64,000 bases of DNA, taken from Nectonema munidae. Lineage: Eukaryota; Nematomorpha; Nectonematoida; Nectonematidae. The translations under genes were made by a program, and so were the position numbers. How positions within the stretch are numbered: position 1 is the stretch's first letter; each line of letters begins with the position of its first letter. The notes below the pieces were generated by a model, which was not told where the DNA came from, ran no database searches, and was given only the letters and a program-made list of their open reading frames with translations. This document shows, piece by piece, positions 36,301 through 46,512 of the stretch. The stretch lies in NCBI GenBank assembly GCA_030549495.1, contig JAUIRK010000993.1, positions 248,001 through 312,000 of the forward strand. Direction: 5' to 3'.

Positions 36301-39300
36301 TGGCTGAAATTACACTGGTTTATCGCTGCTCCTGCGAAAGTGTAACAAAATTCTACACTTTTCCCTGAGAGTATTTGCTTTTATGGAAATACTCTTTCAG
36401 TTTAAACAAAGCTATAGATACTGATAGATTATACTCATATAAAGATAGTATAATCTAGGGGCTAACAACAACAACTACTACACCATGTCATTTTAGGCAT
36501 TCCTCTCTTCATTTTCCCATCGATTACTTTGTTTTTTATCTTTCTTGTCAAACAGTCTCCATTCATTCTTTCCAAATGACTAAACCAGCGTAATCTGCCA
36601 TCTTCTAAATAAGCAACAATATCCTCGATGCCAGATCATGTATTTAAAATGATTTTTACAAATAAAATTCAAACATTTCGATCATTTTCTTTTCGTTTTA
36701 TTATTTCTAGACAAACAAATAGAACAAACACCTTTTTTTGAGCTTGATTGTTCATCTGGATTATCTTTTGTAAATTCATAATAGAAATTTCACTTGAATA
36801 GGCAACTCCATGATCTCAGATCTTATCTTCATGCATTCTTCAGCTAAACACAAAAAGAGATTTTTTATAAAAGTTTTTCTCCCACATTGTTTTGAATCAG
36901 GAAGAGATTGAGGGGAGTTGTATTTTGCAACTATCCATGTATTCAGAACAACGATGTCAGATAATTGCAAAAAGCAGCTAATGTCCATCTTCTACATGGC
37001 TTTTTGATCTATAGTTTCTAATCATTTTGTTAGTCACATCCACTCCACACTTATACTTGTAGCAAGGCAAACTTTCAGGTTTAGAATTTGCACCAAAGTT
37101 TTGGATGCTTTTATGCTGTGAGGAGAAAATATAGACAACTTTCAATTTTTTTCGAGCATGTCTTCTAGGTATATATGCAAACCCAAAGCGCAACCGAGTG
37201 AAATGCGAAAAACTAACATGTCTTTTTTGGCATGAACCCCCTTTTTTACCTCTTTATTTGAAATTTTTTGTATCGGATATATGTATGCTTTTCATGCATT
37301 TACTAATTTGAAATATTATTTTATTAAAGACTTTTAGAAGGTAGTTTCACGAGTGCATAATTTTTACAGCACGTCTACCAGGCTCCATTTTAATTAAGAC
37401 ATATGTACAATGTGCTTTTTTATGACGCGTGTAGTAAATATGGGAAACCTTTAAATTTTTTGCTTCTTGGAGCATTCGCATTTACTTATAGAGATTTGAA
37501 ACATGTCTGCTGTATATGTTTGTGTGATAAAAATTTTAAAAACACATCTGCCTCATTTGCGCACATTTGTATTTTGGTCATTGAGTGAGAAAGTTAATAT
37601 TTTTTCCATTTTCTATAATAAAAGCAGGCTTTAATTTTTCTCTATATTCTCGAAAATTTTTACAATAGTAACGCTTTTAAATATAATTTTTTAATTTTTA
37701 TAAAATATTGGATAAATTTTTGTGCGTTTATAAAAGAAAATCTACTAATAATGAAAATGCTGAGGGTAATGTAAGTGAAAAAAAGAATGGGAATAAATGC
37801 AGTACAACTCCTAAACCAAGATAAGAAAATACGATTCATCATACTTATTTTTAGGATTTACAAATATCGTTGTAGATGGCTTGGAAAAACCAAAATGTTT
37901 ATTATGTAATAAAAGGTTGGCAACAGATAGTATGAGACCTTGCAAATTGAAGCGACACTTTGAAACTATGCATTTTGAATACGTTGATAAGCCCTAGAAT
38001 TTTTTCAAAACAAACTTCGTGAGTTTAAAATCAAAAGCAAGCAATCAAAAAACTTGTTTCTGTTCCATCAAATTCCATGCTAGCTTCATATCAAGTTTCT
38101 TATAGAATTGCAAATTATATGAAACCACACTATAGGAGAAACACTAATTTTTCCGGCAGCAATTGATATAGTTGAAACAATGTTCGGTCAATCATATGCC
38201 ATACGTTTACGAGAAATTTTAATTGCATATGTTACAAACGCATTACTGAAAAAAGCACTGCTAAAGAAATTTTTAGTATAATTGACACTTTTTTAAATGA
38301 CAAGGATATAAAGTAGAGCAACTGCGTAGGACTTTGTACAGATGGAGCACAGTCAATGTCAGGACAAAAATCTGGTATTCAAGCATATAAAAAGCACCAA
38401 ATGTTATCTGGACGCACTGCATGCTTCACAGAGCAGCTCTTGTTTCAAAAAATATGTGCGAAGAACTAAGTATCGTTTTTACAAAAGTTATAAACTACAT
38501 AAAAAATAGTTCTTTGAAAGCGAGATTGTTTGCAAAGCTGTGTGGTATGGGCGCTAATCATACCTCACTTATATACTATTGTGAAGCGCGCTGGCTATCT
38601 CGCGCAAAAGTAATTCAAAGAGTGTTGAAGAAGAAATTGCAACCTTTCTGCACGAAAATCATAATGAAGAAGCTAGTTTGTTTAGAAACGATAGCTTTCT
38701 TGTTAAACTAGCCTATTTGGTGGATATTTTTCAAAAATTAAGTGTTTTGAATAAATCGATGCAAAGAGCACAGATGCGTTATCTCATTCAGATAGACAAA
38801 ATAAAAGCATTTATGAAAAAATTAGAGCTATGGAAAATGAATTAAAAAAGAATCAATTTGATGTCTCCAATTTTAAATAATTTCTGTTCCAGTCTTAACT
38901 TTAATGTAAACAAGTCTTTTTATTGAACATCTGAATGGTTTGTAGTCCCATTTTTCAATTTATTTTAATAAAGATCTTAATTCAGAAAAGTTCCAATGGG
39001 TGGCGAATCCAGTTGTCGATGAAATAAATGAAGAGTTTGAAATGACGACTTTTGAAAAAGAAATGCTGATAGAGTTGTCTTTTGACACTTCATTAAAACA
39101 TTAATTTTTAGAATGAATCTCTAATTGAATTTTGGTCCAGTCAAAGTGAAGAATATAATGCTCTATCAACTAAGGTGATTGAAGTTATGTTACCATTTGT
39201 AACATCATACTTATGTGAATGTCGATTTTCTGCACTATCTGCAATGAAATCTAAGTACCGAGCCCTTTTAAGAGTAGAAAAGGAGCTACGCGTAGCACTG

Positions 39301-40237
39301 TCTTCAATGACTCCTAGATTTGAAAAACTTTGTGCCAATAAACAATCGCATTCATCACATTGAAATTAAATCTTCTAAAAATAAATGATATGCATCTTTT
39401 ATTTTTAAAATTGTAAAAAAAGTAAAGAAATATAAAACCATAAATATATATGTCAAAAATGTCCTTCATTTTTTTAATTATTTAAAAAATATATTTTATA
39501 AATAGAAAAAAAATGAAATAACTTGAAGAAATTTTTTGAAATTTATAAGGAAAAAAAACTAAAAACTAAAATTTTAGTTTTTATTTTAAAAAAAATAAAA
39601 ATATAGGAAAAATTATATTAACATTTCAAAATCAAAATATTAAAAAATTAATTGAAAAATTGTATTTGATTGTCATAAAATGCAAAGTTATAAAAATTTG
39701 GGAAATATGATAGGGGAGGCCCCTGAATTCTATCTTTTTTGAAAGGGAGGCCTAATAGCTTAAAGTTTGGAAACCGCTGTTCTACTGAATTAATCCAAAA
39801 ATTGAGTCTAGAAAATCAGCTTCTGAATTTAAGATAGGGGTTGTACAAGAGGAATAAGATATACGGGATATGACGAGTGTTTTTCACATCTATCTTGATT
39901 TTAACTTTGGCCAAACCTTGCTTCAATTATATTTAACTTTGTTTAGATCACTGGCTTGGAAGAAAACAAGAAGGTAAGTACCCTTGACTTGGCTCTTAAC
40001 AAGATTGAGCTTTTGCAAAATCTGAAGCACTTGGAATCACTCCAAGAGTTCTGGATAAATGACAACAACATCTCAGACTTTAATCAGCTAAAGGAGTTGG
40101 AATCTGCTAAAGAAATCAAGACGGTGTACTTCGCTGGAAATCCTATCTCCAAAGACATTCAGTACCGGCGCAGAATCAAACTCTTTCTCCCGAATCTCTT
40201 GCAAATAGACGCCACCATGTGCTCAACCCAAATGTAG
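32676..40237 (+). CDS. sds22: Sds22 / PPP1R7, leucine-rich-repeat regulator of protein phosphatase 1, two exons
   Basis: Exons 32676-33365 and 39947-40237 join in phase 0 to give a 326-residue protein (human PPP1R7 is 360). Sds22 binds the PP1 catalytic subunit in cytoplasm and nucleus, takes part in PP1 assembly and inhibits or retargets it. An acidic N-terminus (about 1-45) is followed by a run of 22-residue Sds22-type repeats (IxxIENLxxLxxLxxLxLxxN), about residues 45-285. The C-terminal LRR cap QYRRRIKLFLPNLLQIDAT is nearly the same as in animal PPP1R7. E264, W266 and Y291 occupy the positions of the known PP1-contact residues (EFWxND and TVY motifs). The gene looks intact. A splice acceptor at 32651-32660 just before the ATG suggests a 5' UTR intron. 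Confidence 0.93.
33366..33968 (+). other. sds22 intron, start
   Basis: AT-rich. A GATTCCAGAATGG...GAGTCTGACT scrap near 33835-33860 resembles one end of the 32.0 kb MITE. Nothing else is recognised. Confidence 0.4.
33973..35708 (+). mobile_element. piggyBac element, 1.74 kb, with both ends and TTAA target sites
   Basis: The left end TTAA|CACTAGAAAGATTTGATGG (TTAA at 33969-33972) and the reverse complement of the right end, TTAA|CACTAGAAAGACCCAT (TTAA at 35709-35712), agree for 12 bases inside the duplicated TTAA. Both are hallmarks of the piggyBac superfamily. The interior carries one decayed transposase in the plus direction. It lies inside the sds22 intron. Confidence 0.85.
34128..35526 (+). 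pseudogene. piggyBac transposase, heavily decayed
   Basis: Plus-strand pieces in order: MDKIEVGFTEDSFESSS from ATG 34128; FIALFYARGIFAAKHASEL with WGSFIFSKTMSRSKFKEVLF (34516-34713); LCVDGQLFSFKTRCPIRQYM with SNKRDKFRIKFGLL; MFALNALIYTGKDKKRK; and a Cys-rich tail CTNFVYGKCTRK...CKECQ before TAA. These match the DDE_Tnp_1_7 domain and C-terminal zinc-binding region of piggyBac transposases. More than five stops or frameshifts interrupt it, so it is inactive. Confidence 0.8.
36110..36635 (-). mobile_element. LINE 3' fragment (reverse-transcriptase tail, TGATGATGATG terminus)
   Basis: On the minus strand from about 36633: IEDIVAYLEDGRLRWFSHLE, then RMNGDCLTRKIKNK and GKMKRGMPKMTW, the conserved C-terminal tail of LINE reverse transcriptases (RLRWFGHxxRM ... 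RGRPKxTW). Following sequence ends in CAAATGAATTGATGATGATGATT near 36125, the short tandem 3' end typical of RTE/related LINEs. A perfect 10 bp-arm hairpin (36426-36456) interrupts the tail. 5'-truncated; inserted next to or into the piggyBac fragment to its right. Confidence 0.65.
36640..37200 (-). pseudogene. Second piggyBac transposase fragment (C-terminal half)
   Basis: The minus strand from 37193 reads MRFGFAYIPRRHARKKLKVV, then KPESLPCYKYKCGVDVTNKM (the piggyBac YNxTKxGVDxxDxM block). It continues with SDIVVLNTWIVAKYNS and CGRKTFIKNLFLCLAEEC, and a Cys-rich scrap near 36720-36650. There is a frameshift near 36985. No TTAA-flanked ends were found. The LINE tail at 36635 abuts it, so the LINE probably landed in this copy. 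It is from a different subfamily and opposite in direction to the 34 kb copy. Confidence 0.75.
37201..37699 (+). other. AT-rich sds22 intron segment with an unrecognised short ORF
   Basis: A 61-codon plus-strand frame at 37403-37588 (KYGKPLNFLLLGAFAFTYRD) has no recognised family. It may belong to the 5' part of the neighbouring hAT element. Confidence 0.25.
37700..39779 (+). mobile_element. ZBED5/FAM200-type hAT element, decayed, right end present
   Basis: Plus-strand remnants in order: a BED zinc finger (KPKCLLCNKRLATDSM, then KLKRHFETMHFEYVDKP, at about 37890-37995); SLKSKASNQK; CVGLCTDGAQSMSGQKSG; the C-terminal block RLFAKLCGMGANHTS...EARWLSRAKVI; and VMLPFVTSYLCECRFSAL with MKSKYRALLRVEKELRVAL (39185-39303). 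All are blocks of ZBED5/SCAND3-like hAT transposases. The right end reads TTTGGAAACCGCTG (ends 39779). The left end and target duplication were not found. Numerous stops and frameshifts. It lies in the sds22 intron. Confidence 0.75.
39947..40237 (+). CDS. sds22: sds22 last exon (residues 231-326)
   Basis: Acceptor ctttgtttag ends at 39946. The exon reads ITGLEENKKVSTLDLALNKI, then LESLQEFWINDNNISDF, KTVYFAGNPISKD and QYRRRIKLFLPNLLQ, and ends CSTQM before TAG at 40235-40237. It begins in phase 0, exactly completing the repeat cut at the end of the previous exon. Confidence 0.93.
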   Translation: MTGLEENKKVSTLDLALNKIELLQNLKHLESLQEFWINDNNISDFNQLKELESAKEIKTVYFAGNPISKDIQYRRRIKLFLPNLLQIDATMCSTQM

Positions 40238-40494
40238 CTTCCACAACCGGTGACAGCAGCAAAAGCTACTACTCATTTCTGTTCTTGCCTACTTCCTTCA
40301 CAACATACTCACTATTGCTTTTATTTATAAAAAAACTTCTTTTACATTTTTAATAATCAATTATTATTAATTCTAGAATAGTTTCGTTAAACGTAAATTT
40401 AATGAATGATTTTAATGTATATACAAAAAAGTATTGTACATACTTTTTTTATCTTTAATCAAAGCTTAGAGTTGGAAGTAAGAAGGGTTTTCTA
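40238..40494 (+). other. sds22 3' UTR and flank
   Basis: AT-rich after the stop. No canonical AATAAA lies close to it; an AATAATC/ATTATT-rich stretch at about 40355-40372 might serve. Not decidable here. Confidence 0.3.
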
Positions 40495-40640
40495 GAATGT
40501 GGTTTTGATTGTTGATGGTCTCGGGTCAAATCCCAACTATCCTACTTCTCTGTGCATAGATCGATACCAACATTGTAAATCCTACCTTCAAGAAAATATC
40601 AGACTCTACCTTATACTTAACCTTATATTTTTTATTTAAT
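40495..40640 (+). mobile_element. tRNA-derived SINE-like repeat, diverged copy
   Basis: A B-box-like GGGTCAAATCCCA near 40537 is followed by GTGCATAGATCGATACCA and TTCAAGAAAATATCAGAC. The same order of blocks occurs at 59365-59520 (GGGTTTAAGCCTC, TCCATAGCTCGATG, CGATGAAAATACC). The pairing of the two copies is the main evidence; alone, this copy would not be convincing. Confidence 0.35.
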
Positions 40641-42556
40641 GAACATTAAATTATACAGAATTATAAACAAGATTCAAGCCATTATACAGAGGTAAACAAT
40701 ATATATATATATAATTTAAACAGTCATTTCTGCATATGATATATTGAAGAGTTATTCTTTCCAAGATATTTAACTCCGTTTATAGCAAATAAAAAATTTA
40801 AGTAAAAACGATATATTTTTGCTATAAAATCGGTATATTAAAATTTTTTTGCGAGGATTTTTGTTTAAAATTACCTGTTCTTATCAGAAAAATGATAGCT
40901 TTTCTAAATTCATAACCAAGTAAATAGAAAAATAGTTACCAAATTCTGAAATATATTCTTCCGCTTTTTGTAAAAAAGACTGCAAATGTCCAAAATAGGA
41001 ACAATGACCGAACACGGATTAGAAAATGAATTATTTTCATTATATTATAAAATGAGTAAAAAAAGCCATAAATAAGATTTATCCATCATTGAAAAGCAAA
41101 TAGCCGTTTGTTCATTTTTCCAATTTAATAAACTTTTGAAAACCACCTTTCTTGGGGTACTCAAAAAAGAATGGAGTGGATTGTGATGAAGTTACGTTGC
41201 GAATGATGGCAACGCGTAATAGAAGTGAGCGACTGAATAATTAGGATTCTTCAAATTTATGGTGTTAGATATAGAGCTGCTAGAAGTCCAAATTATTATG
41301 GAGTATCCCAGTCTTAGTGAATGCTTAATAACAAAATATTGGGAGATATAGAAGACTCCTCACTTTTTTAATTCACCCATTTAATAATAGAGGTAGTTTT
41401 GTAAAATCTAACTCCAAATATGATTAATTATCTCTTTTTACTTTCATTTTCTTTCTCTACATTAAATACTTTTTTTCCCAGAAGCTTAATGTATGTACCT
41501 CACTCCAGGGTTGTTGAATGATCGCAATGCATATTGATGACATATTAGAGTGTCCCTAAACATAAAAATATTATTTTTATTTTGTCACTCATTTGAATTG
41601 CGTGTGTCGTGAAAACTGATCTATGAGTTCTACATATAATGGAAAATTTTTTACTTTTTTGTTTATACTATAATAGTATTTGCATCTTGAAAACATTGAG
41701 TGTCAAAAAAAAATTTCCCCCATTTTTGGGACACTTTCTGAGATGAATCTGTTGTGGGATTTTCCATTGGCATGCCAGTTTTCTCTGGAGATCTGCTACA
41801 TGTTTGGATTCTTATATGAACAACGCTTTTCTCATTTGTTATACGCTAAATTTGTTGCTATTTGCATCTAGCTTGAATCAAAAATGAAATCATGAGCTAC
41901 AAAAATTGTTTTTTACGGTTTTAAAAAATCTCAGGTGCTGCTTACAGAGAAGGCTGGCTTTTCTGCCAAAACACTGCAGTAATTAATAATAATCTATTTC
42001 AGATGATAGTTCACGACTTTTCTTACTCATTCGGTCATTATTTATACATACTATTTTGCGTATAAATCGTACTAAACCTTTCAGACATATGAAACCAATT
42101 TGAAAGTAATGTAAAATTTTTAGTATTGTACATAAGGTTAGTTTAAGCCTACCTTCGTCACGTGTATCTGAGCCGTCAAAATGAAAATTTTTTGAAGGAG
42201 GGTGGGGCGTTGAATCTTGCTCCAAAGTAAATCGATAAAACTGCCCTATGGAGTTCCTTATAAATACTTTCAACTACTAGTTTGAGTATATATATTTAAA
42301 GCTTAAATTAACTATTTTTTACACGTTCTAAAGATAAAAATAAAGACTTAGAGTTGTTAAATTGTCATCAATGTACAAAATTGAATTTCATAAGGTAAAA
42401 ATGTTCGTTTTCGTCGTCTAATTTTTAATAGAGGAATATAACTTTAAAATCATAATTTAACTGATTTGATCCCCGAAAAAGCAGATAACTATAAAAAATT
42501 TGATATAAAACTACCGTAACCCTTTGCTAACCAGTGTGACAACCGTTTTTCAAGTA
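40641..42556. other. AT-rich intergenic DNA
   Basis: No gene recognised. A less AT-rich patch at about 41150-41340 (TGATGAAGTTACGTTGCG, GAGCTGCTAGAAGTCC) could be mariner-like debris, but no motif is clear enough to call. Confidence 0.3.
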
Positions 42557-42564
42557 TTGAAAAT

Positions 42565-42836
42565 CAAGGCCGGCCTTAGGCCACTGCAACCTATGAGGCC
42601 GCAGTGGACCCCGCGCTTCTCATTTTTCATTTTGATGATATATTGTATGATTTCGCTAAATGCAAGGTTCGCAAAGTAAAGTTACTTTGATCGTCATTTT
42701 GTGTTAATGAAAAAGTAATAAAACAAATCCCTTTTTTTCAAAATCTTATTTCTCACTTTTAATCTTTTTTCCGACCCACACTGGGCCCGCGCAATCCATT
42801 TTCCATAGGGCCCCGCGAACACTAGGGCCGTCCTTG
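42565..42836. mobile_element. hAT MITE, 272 bp, perfect 8 bp target duplication
   Basis: The left end CAAGGCCGGCCTTAGG and the reverse complement of the right end, CAAGGACGGCCCTAG, are inverted repeats. The 8 bases TTGAAAAT flank both sides (42557-42564 and 42837-42844). GC-rich ends (GGCCGCAGTGGACCCC and GGGCCCCGCG) surround an AT-rich core with no ORF. It is likely young, given the intact target duplication. Confidence 0.85.
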
Positions 42837-43088
42837 TTGAAAATCATCATATGTTTTTTTTTAATATAAAATTCCATTGAAAAAGAAACCAGACAATCAC
42901 ACTTCATAATTGTTCTTTTTTAAAAAAATTTATTAATCAACTTTTACATTATGTGCACAATGTTATAAAGGCCATTTTTCTACGGAAAATATTTAATTAA
43001 TTAGTTCTAACTCGGGAAAAGACTAGAACTTGCTTATTCCTTCTAGATATGCGAGAATTTACAATACTCATCAACATTGTAAAAAAGA

Positions 43089-43176
43089 TAAAATGCTGAC
43101 CTTTCGCAAGCGTTTTTGATTCTTCATTACAATAAAATGCTGACCTTTCGCAAGCGTTTTTGATTCTTCATTACAA
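43089..43176. repeat. Perfect 44 bp tandem duplication
   Basis: The 44 bases beginning TAAAATGCTGACCTTTCGCA at 43089 are repeated without a mismatch at 43133. The identity implies a recent slippage or duplication event. No function is visible. Confidence 0.9.
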
Positions 43177-43599
43177 TTTTGAGAAAGAAGAGAAAGACAG
43201 ACAAAATAATTAACTCCCTTTATGAGTAAGAGAGGTGGCTTTAGCATATCCTGTGAATTTAAGAACAAAGCCTTCTGCACATTCAGTAACATCAGTTTTG
43301 AATGTAAAACTCGATTATGATGGTATTAGTGGTCGTCGCTGTTCACGATACAGAATTAGAACTTAGATTTAAAACATCTAAAATAGTACCCAGATATTTA
43401 TGTGTAGTTCATATGATATGAATTTTAGTTTCCTTCAATCCTACCTGATACTTTATTAGTTAAACCTGTGGAAATTTTGAAAATAAGAAAAAGTATTATA
43501 AAAAAATTCTTTTATTGCACATCAAGTTTAAATGACGTAGAAAAACATTAAAATATAAAGAAAAGGTGATATCGTTTAACAACTTAAATGATAACCTAT

Positions 43600-44443
43600 C
43601 AGTGCTTAACCTTTAGGATCTGTTTACCCCTAAATATTATGAAATTTTTTTTATGATCCCTATAAAATTCTTTTTGATTCAGCCGTTTAAAGTTAAAAAC
43701 AAGAAAATTTACATTTTATATTTTATAATACAAACACTTGCTAAAAGAAGGTTTAATTGAAAAAAATTATTTAAATTAATATAATCTAACAAATTCAGTA
43801 TCATTTAATTCGAATGCTGGTATTGTTTATCAGACAAAAGTTTTTCAAAACATGGTGTAATGCTCGACAGACAGCATCTCGTGTCTGAATCAATTGCAAG
43901 CTTATTACGTGCACTTGTTTTTAAAGACACGATACAAAATCCAGTCTCGCAACGATAAGTTGAAGGTGACTGTATCAAAAAAAATCATAGCACATTTGGA
44001 AATAATTGGATAAACGGTTTTTAATTTGGCCCAGAATGATGGAAGTGCTTGCTCGCAAAAATCGAGTTTTAATTGACTGTCTTCTTTTATTTGAAGAAAC
44101 TCCACTTTGGCAGCAGCACCAGAGTCATCAATGCTACTTTCGCTCACTGAAAAAGGTCTGGTGATCCAAATGTCATTAGAACGGCTTCGAAAAATAGTTT
44201 TCAATTGCATGATTGCAAGCAACATGTATGAGATTTAAAATGATGTTTGATTTTAAGAGCAAAATTATTAATTGATTGCATCATACAATCAGGATTATGG
44301 ATACATCAAATAGAAATAGTTTTGCAACTGATGGAAAGACGTTCATAAGGATACACTTTTTGATACTAAAAGTTTTTCATGACCCCTGCAAAAACTTCAA
44401 ACGACCCTCAAAGGGGTCACGACACCCAGGTTAAGAACCACTG
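43600..44443 (-). mobile_element. ZBED-type hAT internal-deletion copy, 0.84 kb
   Basis: The left end CAGTGCTTAACCTTTAGG and the reverse complement of the right end, CAGTGGTTCTTAACCTGGG, are related inverted ends. The interior minus strand (44225-43905) reads SNDIWITRPFSVSESS, then KEDSQLKLDFCEQALPSFW and KLKTVYPIISKCAMIFF, the C-terminal part of ZBED5/SCAND3-like transposases with a degraded LPFxSTYLCE block. The N-terminal two thirds are missing. Flanking 8-mers (TAACCTAT and AGTCCTAG) match poorly, so it is old. Confidence 0.7.
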
Positions 44444-45039
44444 AGTCCTAGATGATCAAAACCAATTTTGTTAACGCCGTTTTGACCCATGGACCTAAAA
44501 ATTGAAATAAATTTTCATGGGAACTAAAAATTGCTGAAGAGTATATTTAAATATCTGGTTATCATAAATAGCAAAATAATAAAATAAAAAAAGACTTTAT
44601 TTGAGTGCCATTTAACTTCCTGGAGGCTTCCTGAGACACAAGACAAGAAAAGGAATATAGGAGGGAGTAAAATTTTATATAAATACTTTATAATAAATGC
44701 ATTCAAAAAATTTTAAATAAATTCAATTTGTAAACTTTGATTCCGAGATCAAAGAGGTCTTCATCTAAATTGCAGGGTGGTGAGTAAAGTTATCTAGATA
44801 AACCGTTTCCAAACATTTTAAATATGCTTGCCATTTAGCATGGTTTCCAGAAACATCTAAGCAAAAGTATGAAAAAACTTGTAATATGTCTCACTTGGAA
44901 AAAAACTGGATAGGCCATCTAATGAGTGAATAATAACTATCAAAATTTTATCTACTTTAGGGTAATGTCAGATTTAAATTTTAGTAGCACAGAATTCCAA
45001 AATATAGCGAATTTTTTGAAAAAAGCTACCATGTCGCAA
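44444..45039. other. AT-rich intergenic DNA, nothing recognised
   Basis: No ORF, repeat or element end that I can support. Confidence 0.4.
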
Positions 45040-45650
45040 CACTTTCATACTCAATATTGTTATGCCTACCCATACTCGATCCACTGCGATCAGTCCAGAC
45101 TCCAGACACTCGCACCACTAACACGACTTTAGCAGGCATATCATAGGCTATCATCTTCCTGAAGTTCCACCTCTTCCAGCATCATTCCTCCTCCAGTTAC
45201 CTCTCCTATTCCTTTCTCATATCCTTCTGCTACCGGGCCAGATCTTAGTGCTCTTCTGGTTCAGATGATAGCGAAGATGGTTCGCCTTTTGGATACTCAG
45301 GCTCCTTCGTCCCCTCCACACCCTGTAAATACTGCTTTTTCCTGATCTTTTAACCTTTACTCATTTTAATGTGGGGAGTGCCAAGTCATTCCTGCGGGGT
45401 TACACCGATTTAGATCATGGAGAACCAGGCATCTACGTCATAGCACCAAGAGACCTAGCCCGCCAACGTCTGGCCCTGGCCAATGGGGATTTCTCCCCGA
45501 TGGCTCGTCAGCCAAAAGATAGGGCTATTTTTCGGTTGCTTGAGGGCTTGATAATATTTATAAAAACTTATTAATATCTGAGAAAAATAGGGAAGTGTTT
45601 GGCTACTTTACGCCTCAGCACTTGAGCGGAAAAATTTAGGCCAACACTAA
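45040..45650 (+). mobile_element. Unclassified retroelement-like remnant (possible gag/ORF1 region), broken
   Basis: A GC-rich patch in AT-rich flanks. Its translations show a Pro/Ser-rich stretch followed by SALLVQMIAKMVRLLD, and later GEPGIYVIAPRDLARQRLAL and RQPKDRAIFRLLEG. This composition fits the first protein of a retroelement, but no polymerase, nucleocapsid knuckle or terminal repeat is visible, so the family cannot be assigned. It is a broken fossil fragment. Confidence 0.3.
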
Positions 45651-45814
45651 TAGGGTTAAAGTTGAAAAAGAGGAAAATAAAGTAAAAACCCAGCAATTTA
45701 AAGGGCAAAAGGACGCTCTTAAATTGAAAACGGGCGTAATTAAAGAAAGAAGAACGAACTTAGAGTGAAAAGGGATGAATTTAAAGTGAAATAGAATGAA
45801 CTTAGAGTAAAAAT
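45650..45814 (+). repeat. 21 bp minisatellite, about six clear units
   Basis: Units close to GGACGAATTTAAAGTGAAAAG start at 45690, 45711, 45732 (20 bp), 45752, 45773 and 45794, with weaker copies before 45690. The unit length is a multiple of three, so it adds heptads when read as protein. A related unit sits in the neto intron near 2506. Confidence 0.75.
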
Positions 45815-46464
45815 GTCATATATATATAATATCTTCTGATCACCTTTTGGAAGACTAAGAAGACTTTCTGGATCCACTCCTCTTTATATGTAAATGCAAT
45901 TAATCCATAGGTCCTGCTTTATTTTTTTGCTTCAAGTTATCAAGCTTTAAAAATTCTATCAAAAAAATGGATTAAAAAGAAAGCATTGATACTTTCGGAA
46001 TTATTTTGTGAATTTGCTTATTTTATTTTATTCCCATCGAAATTCCAGATGATGGAATTCCAAAGCGAGTTCCCATCATCTGAAATATTGAATTATCTTG
46101 CTAGAGGCTTCCATTAACTAGAAGCAGAAACATTTCTCAGTCTGTTGTATCAAGTTACACAATCGTGCTGGTTTGTCTTTACAATCTAAAATTGAAATGC
46201 CGTAAGTTGCATTTTGACACACCTGTATTACAATTGGGTTGTATCTTCTACTTCTATATTGCCTATTTCTCGATCCAATGAAAACTGCTTTAGCAAATGG
46301 AAGAATTTGGTCACTAGGCATGAGTGCATCAATGAAAGTCTTCTGAAGGAGCCCATCAGCAGTGCTTTCTTGGAAATTACTATTGCTGATTGCAATGGCT
46401 ACCCGCGCGCTTTTCTACATGAACAAGTCTGCAAATCATAAGCATATTGATTTTTTTAACCTCA
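45815..46464. other. AT-rich DNA with an unrecognised minus-strand coding-like stretch
   Basis: Minus strand 46430-46090 reads CSCRKARG, KKALLMGSFRRLSLMHS, then ILPFAKAVFIGSRNRQYRS and CKDKPARLCNLIQQTEKC in changing frames. It looks like a decayed protein gene of a transposon. Family not recognised. Confidence 0.25.
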
Positions 46465-46512
46465 CGTAATTGATTGCAACAATGTCGTAAGTGAATGCAA
46501 GATGACGTAGTT

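Noticed and set aside
45040-45650. Assigning the GC-rich remnant to a specific LTR or LINE family
   Set aside because: No polymerase, nucleocapsid motif or terminal repeat is visible. Left unclassified.
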